Part shown: piece after piece, positions 8,217-17,018 of the stretch
Layout: the number at the start of each line of letters is the position of its first letter
How positions within the stretch are numbered: the stretch's first letter is position 1
From: Betaproteobacteria bacterium
GTDB taxonomy: Bacteria > Pseudomonadota > Gammaproteobacteria > Burkholderiales > Burkholderiaceae_F
DNA: 64,000 bases
Direction of reading: 5' to 3'
NCBI GenBank assembly: GCA_016861185.1
Contig: BOKW01000006.1
Location: 62,001-126,000 of the forward strand
Translations under genes and position numbers: made by a program
The notes under the pieces: model-generated
What the model was told of the DNA's origin: nothing
The model's input: only the letters and a program-made list of their open reading frames with translations
Databases searched by the model: none

Positions 8217-8912
8217 TCAGGGCGTGCGCGCGACGACCAGGTTGAGCACGCGCGCCGCACCGGCGCGCTTCAGCACCGCGGCGACTTCGTCGAGCGTGGC
8301 GCCGCTCGTCATCACGTCGTCGACGACGACCACCGTGCGGCCGCGCACGTCGGCGCGTGCGGCGAAGGCGCCGCGGACGTTGCGCCGGCGCGCGGCCAGC
8401 GTCAGCCTTTCCTGCGGCACGCCGTGCTTGACCCGCGCGAGCGCGTCGGCTGCGAGCGGCAGCGCGAGCCGGCGCGCGACGATGCGCGCGATCTCGCGCG
8501 CCTGGTTGAAGCCGCGTTCGGCGTGCCGCTCGAAGGCGAGCGGCACCGGCGCCAGCAGCGTGTCGCGCGGCAGCCGTTCGCCCATTCGCTCGGCGAGCAG
8601 CTCGCCGAACACGCGGGCGAGTTCCAGGCGATGGCCGAACTTCAGTGCGATGACCATGCCGTCGACCGGCGGTGCGTAGTCGGCGAGAGCGAACGTGGCG
8701 TCGTAGCGCGGCGTCTCGCGCAGGCAGCGTCCGCAGACGACGGCATCGCCGGCCCGCGCGAGGCGCAGCGCGCACTGCGCGCAGCGGACCGCGTCGGCGG
8801 GGAAGAAGTCCGCCGCGCAGCCGGCGCACACCGGCGCGCCGGGGGCGATGCTGCACACCGCGCAGCGGTGCGCGAACCAGCGGCGCAGCGTCGGGGTGAT
8901 GGCGCGAAACAC
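8217..8912 (-). CDS. comF: ComF family protein (zinc-ribbon plus phosphoribosyltransferase domain)
   Basis: A 231-residue protein. The N terminus carries two cysteine-rich knuckles (CAVC and CAGC, then CAQC and CGRC) that should bind zinc. The C-terminal half is a type I phosphoribosyltransferase fold with the PRPP loop VVVVDDVMTSGATLDEV, plus the family-specific HAERGFNQAREIARIVA stretch. ComF proteins take part in DNA uptake during competence in some species. Here no other competence gene is adjacent; it is divergent from bioC, separated by 74 bases. Confidence 0.93.
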   Translation of the reverse strand: MFRAITPTLRRWFAHRCAVCSIAPGAPVCAGCAADFFPADAVRCAQCALRLARAGDAVVCGRCLRETPRYDATFALADYAPPVDGMVIALKFGHRLELARVFGELLAERMGERLPRDTLLAPVPLAFERHAERGFNQAREIARIVARRLALPLAADALARVKHGVPQERLTLAARRRNVRGAFAARADVRGRTVVVVDDVMTSGATLDEVAAVLKRAGAARVLNLVVARTP

Positions 8913-8986
8913 GGCGGCGGTTCCGGGACGAAGCGCGCAGCTTATCGAGGCGCGGCCTGGTCCGGTCGCGCTGGCATCATCGCGCC

Positions 8987-9946
8987 ATGTCGCTTGGCCC
9001 GGGCACCTCGGAACTCACGCCAACGCTCGCCGATCCGCCGCGCATGCCCGCGCGCGTCGAGACCGTGCGCCGGCAGTTCGATCGGCGCGTCGAGCGCTTC
9101 CGCGCGCACGATGCGCTGGTGCGCGAGGTGGGGCGCCGGCTGATCGAGCGGCTCGACTACGTGAAGCTTGCGCCGCACCGCATCGCCGACATCGGCTGCG
9201 GCACCGGCGGCGCGCGCGCTGCGCTGCTCGCGCGTTATCCGCAGGCAGTCTGGATCGGCATCGATCTGTCGCTGCCGATGCTGCGCGCAGCGGCGCCGCG
9301 CGCCGGACTGCTCGCGCGGTGGTTGCGCCCGCCGCGTGAGTTCCGCGTCTGCGCGGAAGCCGGCACGCTGCCGTTCGCCGACGCGACGATCGATCTGGCG
9401 TTCTCCAACCTGATGCTGCACTGGCACCCGGCGCCGCACACGGTGTTTCCCGAGTGGAAGCGGGTGCTGCGCACTGACGGCCTGCTGATGTTCAGTTGCT
9501 TCGGACCCGACACGGGCAAGCAGCTTCGCGCGGCCTGCGCGGCGGCGCTGCCCGACGTGCGGCCGTTGCCTTTCGTCGACATGCACGACTTCGGCGACAT
9601 GATGGTCGCCGCGGGTTTCGCCACGCCGGTCATGGACGTCGAGGTGCTGACGCTGACCTACGCGTCGCCGCGGGCGCTGCTGCGCGAAGTCGCCGCGCTC
9701 GGCGGCAACCCGCGCGACGACCGGCGTACGGCGCTCGTTTCGACGCGACAGGCGCATGCGTTGTTCGATGCACTCGAAGCGCAGCGCGGCGCCGATGGCC
9801 GTATCGCCCTGAGCTTCGAGGTCGCCTACGGCCATGCGTGGAAGCCGCAGCCGCGCGTGCCGGGCGAAACGAGCATTCCGCTCGACCGCCTGCGCGCGGG
9901 ATTGGCGGCGCGCACGCGACCGGCCACCCGCGATGCGGGTGTGTGA
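8987..9946 (+). CDS. bioC: Malonyl-ACP O-methyltransferase BioC (class I SAM methyltransferase)
   Basis: A 319-residue SAM-dependent methyltransferase. Motif I is ADIGCGTGGARAALLARYP, the acidic loop after beta-2 is IGIDLSLPMLRAA, and motif II/III is LPFADATIDLAFSNLMLHW. These agree with BioC, which methylates malonyl-ACP to start pimelate synthesis for biotin. Betaproteobacterial BioC often begins with PRRVRRQFDRRA-like sequence, here VETVRRQFDRRVERF after residue 20. The first start at 8987 and a second ATG at about 9044 are both possible. Adjacency to comF is common for bioC in proteobacteria, although no other bio genes are in view. A generic methyltransferase cannot be excluded. Confidence 0.8.
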   Translation: MSLGPGTSELTPTLADPPRMPARVETVRRQFDRRVERFRAHDALVREVGRRLIERLDYVKLAPHRIADIGCGTGGARAALLARYPQAVWIGIDLSLPMLRAAAPRAGLLARWLRPPREFRVCAEAGTLPFADATIDLAFSNLMLHWHPAPHTVFPEWKRVLRTDGLLMFSCFGPDTGKQLRAACAAALPDVRPLPFVDMHDFGDMMVAAGFATPVMDVEVLTLTYASPRALLREVAALGGNPRDDRRTALVSTRQAHALFDALEAQRGADGRIALSFEVAYGHAWKPQPRVPGETSIPLDRLRAGLAARTRPATRDAGV

Positions 9947-9977
9947 CCGCGATCACCGATGCGAAACGCCGGCGCGC

Positions 9978-10004
9978 ACGCCGTGCGCGCACAGCGCACG
10001 GCGT
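9978..10004. repeat. Perfect 11-bp inverted repeat downstream of bioC
   Basis: Arms ACGCCGTGCGC and GCGCACGGCGT around GCACA. It starts 31 bases after the bioC stop and has no T-run, so it is a strong RNA hairpin that may assist 3'-end formation rather than a textbook terminator. Confidence 0.55.
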
Positions 10005-10072
10005 CAGCGGCGCTGCTCGCCGCGCGGCAGAACGTGCTTGCTGCGGCGCAGGTTCTTGCGCGATTCCGGTCG

Positions 10073-10098
10073 CCCCGCAGTTGCTTGCTGGGGTTTTT
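10073..10098 (+). terminator. Possible intrinsic terminator downstream of bioC
   Basis: CCCCGCAG pairs imperfectly with CTGGGG across a 7-base loop, leaving one bulged G, and is followed by five T. It overlaps the -35 of the next promoter, so read-through from bioC would end just where cox transcription begins. Confidence 0.4.
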
Positions 10099-10114
10099 CC
10101 GCAGCCCCTATAAT
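10085..10114 (+). promoter_or_regulatory. Sigma-70 promoter for the DUF2244-coxBA operon
   Basis: TTGCTG (10085-10090), an 18-base spacer, and a perfect TATAAT (10109-10114). It lies about 100 bases before the DUF2244 start and is the only good promoter in the 269-base gap between bioC and the oxidase genes. Confidence 0.65.
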
Positions 10115-10130
10115 CCGCCGCGATTCGCGC

Positions 10131-10153
10131 CGGGGTCGCTGATCGCGACCCCG
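10131..10153 (+). repeat. Strong hairpin in the 5' leader of the cox operon
   Basis: Arms CGGGGTCGC and GCGACCCCG (9 bp) around TGATC, followed by TCTTTCG. It would form in the nascent leader about 15 bases after the expected transcription start, so it could act as a weak attenuator or a 5' stabiliser. The function is inferred only. Confidence 0.55.
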
Positions 10154-10215
10154 TCTTTCGTCGGGGCCTCGTCGCAGTACCTGACTCGGCGCCAAGGTAG
10201 TCAAGAGCCCCGTCG

Positions 10216-10668
10216 ATGAACGACCACGCCACGTGCTGGACCATCAAGCGCAACTGTTCGGCGAGTCCGCGGCAGCTCGCGCTGGTTTTCGCGTCGATCG
10301 TCGCGGTGTCGTTCGCGTTCGGCGCCGCTTTTGCGGCGCACGGCCTGTGGCTCGTGCTGCCTTTCGTGGGGCTGGAAGTGCTCGCGGTGGCGGCGGCCTT
10401 TTTCGTCTACGGCCGGCACGCGGCCGACTACGAGCGCATCGAGCTGCGCGACGGCGTCGTGACGGTGCGCTGCGTCGACGGAACGCGCGCGACCGAGTGG
10501 CGCGCGGGATCGGCGTGGACGCGCGTCGAGGCGGAAGCAGCGCGCGTGTACCTGGCGGCGCACGGGGCGCGCATCGAGGTTGGACGCCATCTGGCGCACG
10601 AGCGACGGACGGCGTTGGCGCAGGAGTTGAGGCAGGCGCTGCGGACGGCCGCGGCGGCGAGGGTTTGA
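10216..10668 (+). CDS. DUF2244 domain membrane protein of the cox locus
   Basis: A 150-residue protein with two transmembrane helices close together (about residues 21-38 and 45-66). A soluble C-terminal domain follows, rich in beta-type segments (YERIELRDGVVTVRCVDG, ARVYLAAHGARIEVGRHL). This is the DUF2244 layout. The family recurs immediately upstream of coxB in proteobacteria and its molecular role is not established; an involvement in oxidase assembly or stability is inference from position. It is the first gene after the predicted promoter and is 43 bases before coxB. Confidence 0.8.
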   Translation: MNDHATCWTIKRNCSASPRQLALVFASIVAVSFAFGAAFAAHGLWLVLPFVGLEVLAVAAAFFVYGRHAADYERIELRDGVVTVRCVDGTRATEWRAGSAWTRVEAEAARVYLAAHGARIEVGRHLAHERRTALAQELRQALRTAAAARV

Positions 10669-10711
10669 GAACAGGGGACGACACGCGGCGCAAGCCGGTG
10701 CAGGAAACGCG

Positions 10712-11848
10712 ATGACAAGAACTGGCCACTCCAAGTTGACGACTCTCCGGACGGTGTTCGCCGCCGGCGCGCTGGCGGTCGCCGGCAGCGCGGGCGCGAT
10801 CCAGAGCAAGTACAACCTCGCGCCGCCGGTCACGCAGATCGCGCGCGACATCCACTGGCTGCACTGGATGATGCTGATCATCTGCGGCGTGATTTTCGTC
10901 GCGGTGTTCGGCGTCATGTTCTATTCGATCTGGGCGCACCGGAAGTCGAAGGGCGCGCAGCCGGCCGATTTCCACGAGAGCACGAAGGTCGAGGTCGTGT
11001 GGACCGTGATCCCCTTCCTGATCGTGATCGGCATGGCGCTGCCGGCGACGAGGACGGTGGTCGCGATGAAGGACACGACCAACGCCGACCTGACGATCAA
11101 GGTCACCGGCTACCAGTGGAAGTGGGGCTACGACTACCTGAAGGGCGAAGGCGAAGGGATTTCGTTCCTGTCGACGCTCGCGACGCCGCGCGAGCAGATC
11201 GAAGGCAAGGCGCCGAAGTCGAACACCTACCTGATCGAGGTCGACAACGAACTGGTCGTCCCGGTCGGCAAGAAGGTGCGCGTGATCACGACCGCCAACG
11301 ACGTGATCCACGCGTGGATGGTGCCCGCCTTCGGCGTCAAGCAGGACGCGATCCCCGGCTTCGTGCGCGACACCTGGTTCCGCGCCGAGAAGATCGGCAC
11401 CTACCGCGGGCAGTGCGCCGAGTTGTGCGGACGCGACCACGCGTTCATGCCGATCGTCGTGCGTGTCGTCTCCGCCGAGGATTACACCAAGTGGGTCGCG
11501 GAGAAGAAGGCCGCGCTGGCCGCGGCTGCCGACGATCCGAACAGGACCTGGACCGTCGCCGAGCTGCAGGAGCGCGGCGCCAAGGTGTACGCGGCCAACT
11601 GCCAAGCCTGCCATCAGGCCAACGGCCGGGGCGTCAAGGGCACGTTCCCGCCGCTGGACGGCAGCGCGGTGGTGATGAACACGCAGCAGCAGATGGCGAT
11701 CCTGCTCAACGGCAAAGGTGCGATGCCCTCGTGGAAGGGCTTGAGCGACGTCGAGCTGGCGGCGGTTGCGACGTACACGAAAAACGCCTGGGGCAACAAG
11801 GCCGGCGCGGCGGTGCAGCCCGCGGAATTCAGGGCCGCCCGCAAGTAA
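10712..11848 (+). CDS. coxB: Cytochrome c oxidase subunit II with fused cytochrome c domain
   Basis: A 378-residue subunit that takes electrons from cytochrome c through the binuclear CuA centre. A signal-like N terminus is followed by two transmembrane helices (about residues 47-72 and 90-112) and a periplasmic cupredoxin domain. The CuA ligands are visible: His200 in VIHAWMVP, and Cys235, Glu237, Cys239, His243 and Met246 in CAELCGRDHAFM. A C-terminal c-type cytochrome domain binds heme at C297QACH301, making this a caa3-like subunit II. It heads the structural gene set, with coxA 51 bases downstream. Confidence 0.97.
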   Translation: MTRTGHSKLTTLRTVFAAGALAVAGSAGAIQSKYNLAPPVTQIARDIHWLHWMMLIICGVIFVAVFGVMFYSIWAHRKSKGAQPADFHESTKVEVVWTVIPFLIVIGMALPATRTVVAMKDTTNADLTIKVTGYQWKWGYDYLKGEGEGISFLSTLATPREQIEGKAPKSNTYLIEVDNELVVPVGKKVRVITTANDVIHAWMVPAFGVKQDAIPGFVRDTWFRAEKIGTYRGQCAELCGRDHAFMPIVVRVVSAEDYTKWVAEKKAALAAAADDPNRTWTVAELQERGAKVYAANCQACHQANGRGVKGTFPPLDGSAVVMNTQQQMAILLNGKGAMPSWKGLSDVELAAVATYTKNAWGNKAGAAVQPAEFRAARK

Positions 11849-11899
11849 GCAGCCGGGCGAACGCAGAACACTCAGGAATCAGGCAATCGAGGAGTCCGC

Positions 11900-13498
11900 A
11901 TGAGCGCAGTCACCCCCGACAAGATCGCCGGCCACGCGCACGACGACCACGCGCACGATCATCCGCACGGCTGGCGCCGCTGGCTGTACGCGACCAACCA
12001 CAAGGACATCGGCACGATGTACCTGTGGTTCTCGTTCACGATGTTCCTCGTCGGCGGCGTGCTGGCGCTGGGCATCCGCACGGAGCTGTTCATGCCCGGG
12101 CTGCAGGTCTTCGCGCCCGAGTTCTTCAACCAGCTCACGACGATGCACGGCGTGATCATGGTGTTCGGCGCGATCATGCCGGCCTTCGTCGGTTTCGCGA
12201 ACTGGATGATTCCGCTGCAGATCGGGGCGCCCGACATGGCGTTCGCGCGGATGAACAACTTCAGCTTCTGGCTGCTGCCGCCGGCGGCGCTGCTGATCGT
12301 CGCTTCGTTCTTCGTTCCAGGCGGCGCGACGGCGGCCGGCTGGACGCTGTACGCGCCGCTGACGGTGCAGATGGGCCCCGGCATGGACATGGCGATCTTC
12401 GCGCTGCACATCATGGGCGCGTCGTCGATCATGGGATCGATCAACATCATCACGACGATCCTGAACATGCGCGCGCCCGGCATGACGCTGATGAAGATGC
12501 CGATGTTCTGCTGGACCTGGCTGATCACCGCCTACCTGCTGATCGCGGTGATGCCGGTGCTCGCGGGCGCGATCACGATGACGCTGACCGACCGCCACTT
12601 CGGCACGAGCTTCTTCAACGCCGCGGGCGGCGGCGACCCGGTGATGTACCAGCACATCTTCTGGTTCTTCGGCCATCCCGAGGTGTACATCATGATCCTG
12701 CCGGCATTCGGGATCGTCAGCCAGATCGTGCCGGTGTTCTCCCGCAAGCCGCTGTTCGGCTACGCGTCGATGGTGTATGCGACCGCTTCGATCGCGATCC
12801 TGTCGTTCATCGTGTGGGCGCACCACATGTTCACGACCGGCATGCCGGTGACGGGACAGCTCTTCTTCATGTACGCGACGATGCTGATCGCGGTGCCCAC
12901 CGGCGTGAAGATCTTCAACTGGTTGGCGACGATGTGGCGCGGCTCGATGACCTTCGAGACGCCGATGCTGTTCGCGGTCGGCTTCATCTTCGTGTTCACG
13001 ATGGGCGGCTTTACCGGGCTGATCCTGGCGATGGCGCCGATCGACATCCAGGTGCAGGACACCTATTACGTGGTCGCGCATTTCCATTACGTGCTGGTGG
13101 CCGGCTCGCTCTTCGCGCTGTTCGGCGGCACCTACTTCTGGCTGCCAAAGTGGACCGGCCACATGTACGACGAGACGCTCGGCAAGTGGCACTTCTGGCT
13201 GTCGATGATCTTCTTCAACATCACCTTCTTCCCGATGCACTTCCTCGGGCTTGCGGGCATGCCGCGCCGCTACGCCGACTACGCGATGCAGTTCGCCGAC
13301 TTCAACATGGTCGCGTCGATCGGCGCGTTCGGCTTCGGGCTGTCGCAACTGCTGTTCCTGTACATCGTCGTCAAGGCGATCAGGGGCGGCCCGCAGGCGG
13401 CGCCCAACTACTTCGACGCGAAGGACGACGGACTCGAGTGGACCGTGCCGTCGCCGGCGCCGTTCCACACCTTCGAGACCCCGCCGGTGATCAGGTAG
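11900..13498 (+). CDS. coxA: Cytochrome c oxidase subunit I
   Basis: The catalytic heme a / heme a3-CuB subunit, 532 residues and about 12 transmembrane helices. Ligand motifs are all present: [11 protein letters not shown] for heme a, [12 protein letters not shown] with the histidine-tyrosine pair of Cu[10 protein letters not shown] for the other CuB histidines, and [12 protein letters not shown] for hemes a3 and a. The N terminus is unusually histidine-rich ([18 protein letters not shown]) before the first helix, plausibly a metal-handling tail. A GAGGAGT ribosome-binding site precedes the ATG. Confidence 0.98.
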   Translation: MSAVTPDKIAGHAHDDHAHDHPHGWRRWLYATNHKDIGTMYLWFSFTMFLVGGVLALGIRTELFMPGLQVFAPEFFNQLTTMHGVIMVFGAIMPAFVGFANWMIPLQIGAPDMAFARMNNFSFWLLPPAALLIVASFFVPGGATAAGWTLYAPLTVQMGPGMDMAIFALHIMGASSIMGSINIITTILNMRAPGMTLMKMPMFCWTWLITAYLLIAVMPVLAGAITMTLTDRHFGTSFFNAAGGGDPVMYQHIFWFFGHPEVYIMILPAFGIVSQIVPVFSRKPLFGYASMVYATASIAILSFIVWAHHMFTTGMPVTGQLFFMYATMLIAVPTGVKIFNWLATMWRGSMTFETPMLFAVGFIFVFTMGGFTGLILAMAPIDIQVQDTYYVVAHFHYVLVAGSLFALFGGTYFWLPKWTGHMYDETLGKWHFWLSMIFFNITFFPMHFLGLAGMPRRYADYAMQFADFNMVASIGAFGFGLSQLLFLYIVVKAIRGGPQAAPNYFDAKDDGLEWTVPSPAPFHTFETPPVIR

Positions 13499-13508
13499 GG
13501 CGCACGCC

Positions 13509-13625
13509 ATGGCGCAGCAGAGCATCGAAGAACGGCGGCGGAACAAGCGCACGGCGTTGATCCTGCTGTCGGTCGTGCTCGTCTTCTTCGCCGGCGTGTT
13601 CGTGCGCCGCTGGCTGGTCGGGTGA
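13509..13625 (+). CDS. Cytochrome oxidase small assembly protein (38 aa)
   Basis: A 38-residue reading frame from ATG at 13509 to TGA at 13623-13625. A basic N-terminal stretch (EERRRNKRTA) precedes a single transmembrane helix (LILLSVVLVFFAGVFV) and a short RRWLVG tail. It occupies the slot between coxA and ctaG where betaproteobacteria carry a tiny single-helix oxidase-associated protein. Its stop overlaps the GTG start of ctaG, consistent with translational coupling. The assignment rests on position and topology because the protein is too short for motif evidence. Confidence 0.8.
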   Translation: MAQQSIEERRRNKRTALILLSVVLVFFAGVFVRRWLVG

Positions 13626-14215
13626 GCGCGATGGGCGAAGCGCCGCGCCGGTCCGCCGCCAGCAGCAACCGCACGATGGTGCGCAAGCTCGTCGTCGTCG
13701 CGCTGCTGATGTTCGGCTTCGGCTGGGCGCTGGTGCCGATCTACCGCAAGATCTGCGAGGTCACCGGCATCAACCTGCTGACGACCCGCGACGCGGGCGT
13801 CGAGCGGCGCGCGCGCAATACGCAGGTCGACACGAGCCGCAGGATCGTCGTCGAGTTCGACGCGAACCGGCAGGGGCCGTGGCGCTTCAAGCCGCACGTC
13901 AACCACGTCGAGGTGCATCCCGGCGAGCTGGTGCACGTCGACTACGACCTGGTCAACCTCGAGGCGCGCCCGATGGCCGGGCAGGCGATCCCGAGCTACG
14001 CGCCGCTGCACTCGGCACGCTATTTCCAGAAGCTCGAATGCTTCTGCTTCGAGCAGCAGACGCTCGCCGCCGGCGAAACGCGCAGGTTTCCGGTCGTGTT
14101 CTTCGTCGACCCGGAGCTGCCGCGCGACGTGACGCAGATCACGCTGTCCTACACGTTCTTCGAGGTGCCGGGCGCCGCGCCGAAGGCGCAGGCCGCCGCA
14201 CCGGGGCGCAGCTGA
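13622..14215 (+). CDS. ctaG: Cytochrome c oxidase assembly protein CtaG/Cox11
   Basis: Delivers copper to the CuB site of subunit I. The 197 residues have one N-terminal transmembrane helix (LVVVALLMFGFGWALVPIY) and a periplasmic immunoglobulin-like domain. The copper-binding CFCFEQQTLAAGE motif and the FVDPELPRDVTQITLSYTFF strand are typical of Cox11. The GTG at 13622 overlaps the preceding stop (GTGA); an ATG at 13631 is an equally acceptable start three codons later. DUF2970 follows one base after the stop. Confidence 0.96.
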   Translation: MSAMGEAPRRSAASSNRTMVRKLVVVALLMFGFGWALVPIYRKICEVTGINLLTTRDAGVERRARNTQVDTSRRIVVEFDANRQGPWRFKPHVNHVEVHPGELVHVDYDLVNLEARPMAGQAIPSYAPLHSARYFQKLECFCFEQQTLAAGETRRFPVVFFVDPELPRDVTQITLSYTFFEVPGAAPKAQAAAPGRS

Positions 14216-14216
14216 G

Positions 14217-14441
14217 ATGAGCGGACAGCAGAGCATGAAGGACGTCGTGCGGCGCCCCGCATCGTTCGCGCAGACCGCGCGCGCGGTGCTGTGGTCCTTC
14301 TTCGGCGTGCGCAAGCGCGCGCACTACGAGGAGGACGCGGCCAAGCTCAATCCGGTGCACGTGATCGTCATGGGCATCGTCGGCGCGGCGCTGTTCATCG
14401 CCGTGCTACTGTCGATCATCAAGTTCGTCGTGCTGCGCTAG
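14217..14441 (+). CDS. DUF2970 domain protein
   Basis: A 74-residue protein with a conserved N-terminal segment containing SFFGVRKRAHYEED and one C-terminal transmembrane helix (VIVMGIVGAALFIAVLLSII). DUF2970 proteins sit between ctaG and coxC in betaproteobacteria. No function is established; co-occurrence suggests a minor subunit or assembly helper of the oxidase. Only one base separates it from ctaG. Confidence 0.87.
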   Translation: MSGQQSMKDVVRRPASFAQTARAVLWSFFGVRKRAHYEEDAAKLNPVHVIVMGIVGAALFIAVLLSIIKFVVLR

Positions 14442-14481
14442 CGGCGCGCCGGAACAACGCGATTCAGGAGGAGGCAAGACG

Positions 14482-15345
14482 ATGGGATCCACGCAAGGGG
14501 CAACGGCGTCGCACTACTTCATACCGGCGCCGTCGAACTGGCCGATGGTCGGCATGATCTCGATGATCTTCACGACCTTCGGCGCCAGCATGGTCGTCAA
14601 CAAGGTGTCGCTCGGCTACCTGCCGCTGGCGATCGGCTTCGCGCTGCTCGTCTACATGATGCTGGGCTGGTTCGGCGCGGTGATCGGCGAGTCCGAGGCC
14701 GGCACCTACAACCGCAAGGTCGACGTGTCGTTCCGCTGGGGGATGAGCTGGTTCATCTTCTCCGAGGTGATGTTCTTCGCGTCGTTCTTCGGCGCGCTGT
14801 TCTACGCGCGCGTGATCACGCTACCGTCGCTCGGCGACTTCGACCACAAGCTGCTGTGGCCCGACTTCACCGCGACCTGGCCGAACATCGGCCCCGCGGG
14901 CATCGTCGAACCTTTCACGAAGATCCCGGCGTGGCCGCTGCCGACCGTCAACACGATCCTGCTCGTGACTTCGGGCGTCTGGCTGACGATCGCGCACCAC
15001 GCGCTGCGCCAGAACAGGCGCGACAAGGCCGCGTTCTGGCTGTTCATGACGCTGCTGTTCGGTTTTGCCTTCGTCGCGATCCAGGCCTACGAGTACGCGC
15101 ATGCCTATTCGGATCTCAACCTGCGGCTGTCGTCGGGCATCTTCGGCTCGACCTTCTTCATGCTGACGGGCTTCCACGGCTTCCACGTGCTGGTCGGCGC
15201 GATCATGCTGACGGTCGTGCTGATCCGCGTGATGAAAGGGCACTTCAAGCCCGATCACCACTTCGCGTTCGAGGCGGCCGCGTGGTACTGGCACTTCGTC
15301 GACGTGGTCTGGATCGGCCTGTACATCGTCGTGTACTGGCTCTGA
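14482..15345 (+). CDS. coxC: Cytochrome c oxidase subunit III
   Basis: A 287-residue integral membrane subunit with about seven helices. Family stretches seen are FRWGMSWFIFSEVMFFASFFGALFYAR (split over helices II-III), GFHGFHVLVGAIML, and the C-terminal WYWHFVDVVWIGLYIVVYWL. Subunit III carries no redox centre and stabilises the catalytic core and its proton uptake. An AGGAGGAGG ribosome-binding site lies before the ATG. The gene closes the structural block; a palindromic hairpin follows it. Confidence 0.97.
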   Translation: MGSTQGATASHYFIPAPSNWPMVGMISMIFTTFGASMVVNKVSLGYLPLAIGFALLVYMMLGWFGAVIGESEAGTYNRKVDVSFRWGMSWFIFSEVMFFASFFGALFYARVITLPSLGDFDHKLLWPDFTATWPNIGPAGIVEPFTKIPAWPLPTVNTILLVTSGVWLTIAHHALRQNRRDKAAFWLFMTLLFGFAFVAIQAYEYAHAYSDLNLRLSSGIFGSTFFMLTGFHGFHVLVGAIMLTVVLIRVMKGHFKPDHHFAFEAAAWYWHFVDVVWIGLYIVVYWL

Positions 15346-15392
15346 GGCGTCGGCCGTCGGCCGAGACCGCGAGCAGCGGCAACACCCGATAA

Positions 15393-15416
15393 CGACGGCG
15401 CCCGCGGGCGCCGTCG
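15393..15416. terminator. Bidirectional hairpin between convergent coxC and spoVR-family gene
   Basis: A 24-base perfect palindrome with arms CGACGGCGCCC and GGGCGCCGTCG and a minimal GC centre. It lies 48 bases after coxC and 7 bases from the end of the convergent gene. There is no T-run, so termination may rely on the stem alone. Confidence 0.55.
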
Positions 15417-15422
15417 CTACTC

Positions 15423-17018
15423 TCAGACCCGGTGGACCTTCAGGCGGCTGCCGGTCGCGTCGACTTCCTCGAGCACGACGTCGAAGCCCCACAGCTCCTT
15501 GACGTGCGCGAGCACGGCGTCGACGCCGTCGCTGTCGAGCAGCCGGCCGTCGAGCACGCGATGGTGCAGCAGCAGCGCGCGCTCGGTGTCGTCGCCGGCG
15601 CGCGCCACCTCGATCTGCGGCACGTGCGTTTCGGCGCGGTATTGCGCGGCGAGCGCCTGGCGCAGCCGCAGGTAACCCTGCTCGTTGTGGATCGCGCGCA
15701 CTTCGTAGTTGTTCTTGTCCTCGGGCCCGTCGTGCAGCAGGAACAGCCGCATGTCGCGCATCACCTTCGGCGACAGGTACTGCTCGATCAGGCTCTCGTC
15801 CTTGAAGTTGGCCATCGCGAAGTGGATCGCCTCGGGCCACGACCGTCCGCACAACTCGGGGAACCACTCGCGGTCCTCGTCGGTCGGCGCCTCGCAGATG
15901 CGGCGGATGTCGCGATAGATCGCGAAGCCGAGCGCGTAGGGATTCAGTCCGCGGTAATGCTTGGCGTCGAACGGCGGCTGCGTCACCACGTCGGTGTGGT
16001 TCGACAGCCATTCGAGCATGAAGCCGTCGTCGACTTCGCCGGCGTCGTACAGCTCGTGCAGCAGCGTGTAGTGCCAGAAGGTCGCCGCGCCCTCGTTGGC
16101 GACCTTGGTCAGCCGCTGCGGATAGAAGTACTGGGACACCTTGCGAACGATGCGCACCAGTTCGCGCTGCCACGGTGCGAGCCGCGGCGCGTGCTTCTCG
16201 ATGAAGTACAGGATGTTCTCCTGCGGTTCGAAGGCCGGCGTCTGCGGCGCCGTCTCGTCGCGGCGCGAGTTCAGGTGCGCGAAGTCGGGGTTGAAGTGCC
16301 GTTCGGCGAAACGGAGCCGCTCGGCCTGCCGCTCGCGCTCGCGCCGCGCGGACAGCCGCCCCGGCTTGCGATAGCGGTCCACACCGTACGGCGCCAGCGT
16401 ATGGCAGCAGTCGAGGACCTTCTCGACCTCGCGCCAGCCATGGGTCTGCTCGCACTGCATCACGTAGTCGCGCGCGAACTTCAGGTAGTCGAGGATGCTG
16501 TCGGCCTGCGTGAACTGCTGGAACAGGTAGTTGTTCTTGAAGAACGCGTTGTGGCCGTACGCCGCGTGCGCCATCACGAGCACCTGCAGCGCCAGCGTGT
16601 TGGTCTCCATCAGGTACACGAGCGACGGATTCGTGTTGATCACGATCTCGTACGCCAGCCCCGACTGCCCCTTGCGATACGTGCGCTCCTGCGCGACCAG
16701 GTGCTTGCCGAAAGCCCAGTGCGGATAATGCACCGGCATGCCGACCGTCGAGATGAGGTCGATCATCTGCTCGGCGGTGATCAGTTCGTACTGGATCGGG
16801 TAGACGCTGAGCCCCAACCGCTGCGCTTGGCGCGCGAGCGCCGCGTCGAAACGTTCGAGCGCCTCGCCGGTCCATTCCGAGCCGCGCGCGATCGGCTCGG
16901 CCGCGCGCGGCCGAGCCGGTGTGGGCAGGGGCAGCGATGGCCTCGTCAGCAGCTTGGGCCAGGGCCGCTCGGGCGCGGCCGTACCGCCGCCGCCGCCGGC
17001 GTCCTTGGGTTTGGTCAT
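15423..17018 (-). CDS. SpoVR family protein (YcgB-like)
   Basis: A 531-residue cytosolic protein. Recognisable family stretches include VYPIQYELITAEQMIDLISTVGMPVHYPHWAFGKH, MAHAAYGHNAFFKNNYLF and the C-terminal LWGFDVVLEEVD; they are given here only as landmarks. SpoVR/YcgB proteins have no established biochemical activity. They are almost always encoded with the PrkA kinase and the YeaH VWA protein, as here, and the trio is induced by nutrient stress in enterobacteria. The ATG at 17018 overlaps the yeaH stop by ATGA, so it is last in the operon prkA-yeaH-spoVR. An upstream in-frame start would add 37 residues inside yeaH and is rejected. Confidence 0.93.
   Translation of the reverse strand: MTKPKDAGGGGGTAAPERPWPKLLTRPSLPLPTPARPRAAEPIARGSEWTGEALERFDAALARQAQRLGLSVYPIQYELITAEQMIDLISTVGMPVHYPHWAFGKHLVAQERTYRKGQSGLAYEIVINTNPSLVYLMETNTLALQVLVMAHAAYGHNAFFKNNYLFQQFTQADSILDYLKFARDYVMQCEQTHGWREVEKVLDCCHTLAPYGVDRYRKPGRLSARRERERQAERLRFAERHFNPDFAHLNSRRDETAPQTPAFEPQENILYFIEKHAPRLAPWQRELVRIVRKVSQYFYPQRLTKVANEGAATFWHYTLLHELYDAGEVDDGFMLEWLSNHTDVVTQPPFDAKHYRGLNPYALGFAIYRDIRRICEAPTDEDREWFPELCGRSWPEAIHFAMANFKDESLIEQYLSPKVMRDMRLFLLHDGPEDKNNYEVRAIHNEQGYLRLRQALAAQYRAETHVPQIEVARAGDDTERALLLHHRVLDGRLLDSDGVDAVLAHVKELWGFDVVLEEVDATGSRLKVHRV

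Noticed and set aside
10999..13560. A very long arginine/aspartate-rich frame across coxB and coxA
   Set aside because: It is an out-of-phase reading of two clear oxidase genes caused by high GC at third positions.
11879..14314. An 811-codon minus-strand frame opposite coxA
   Set aside because: Composition is that of a complementary-strand shadow (histidine, arginine and glutamate rich) with no domain; the plus strand holds coxA and ctaG.
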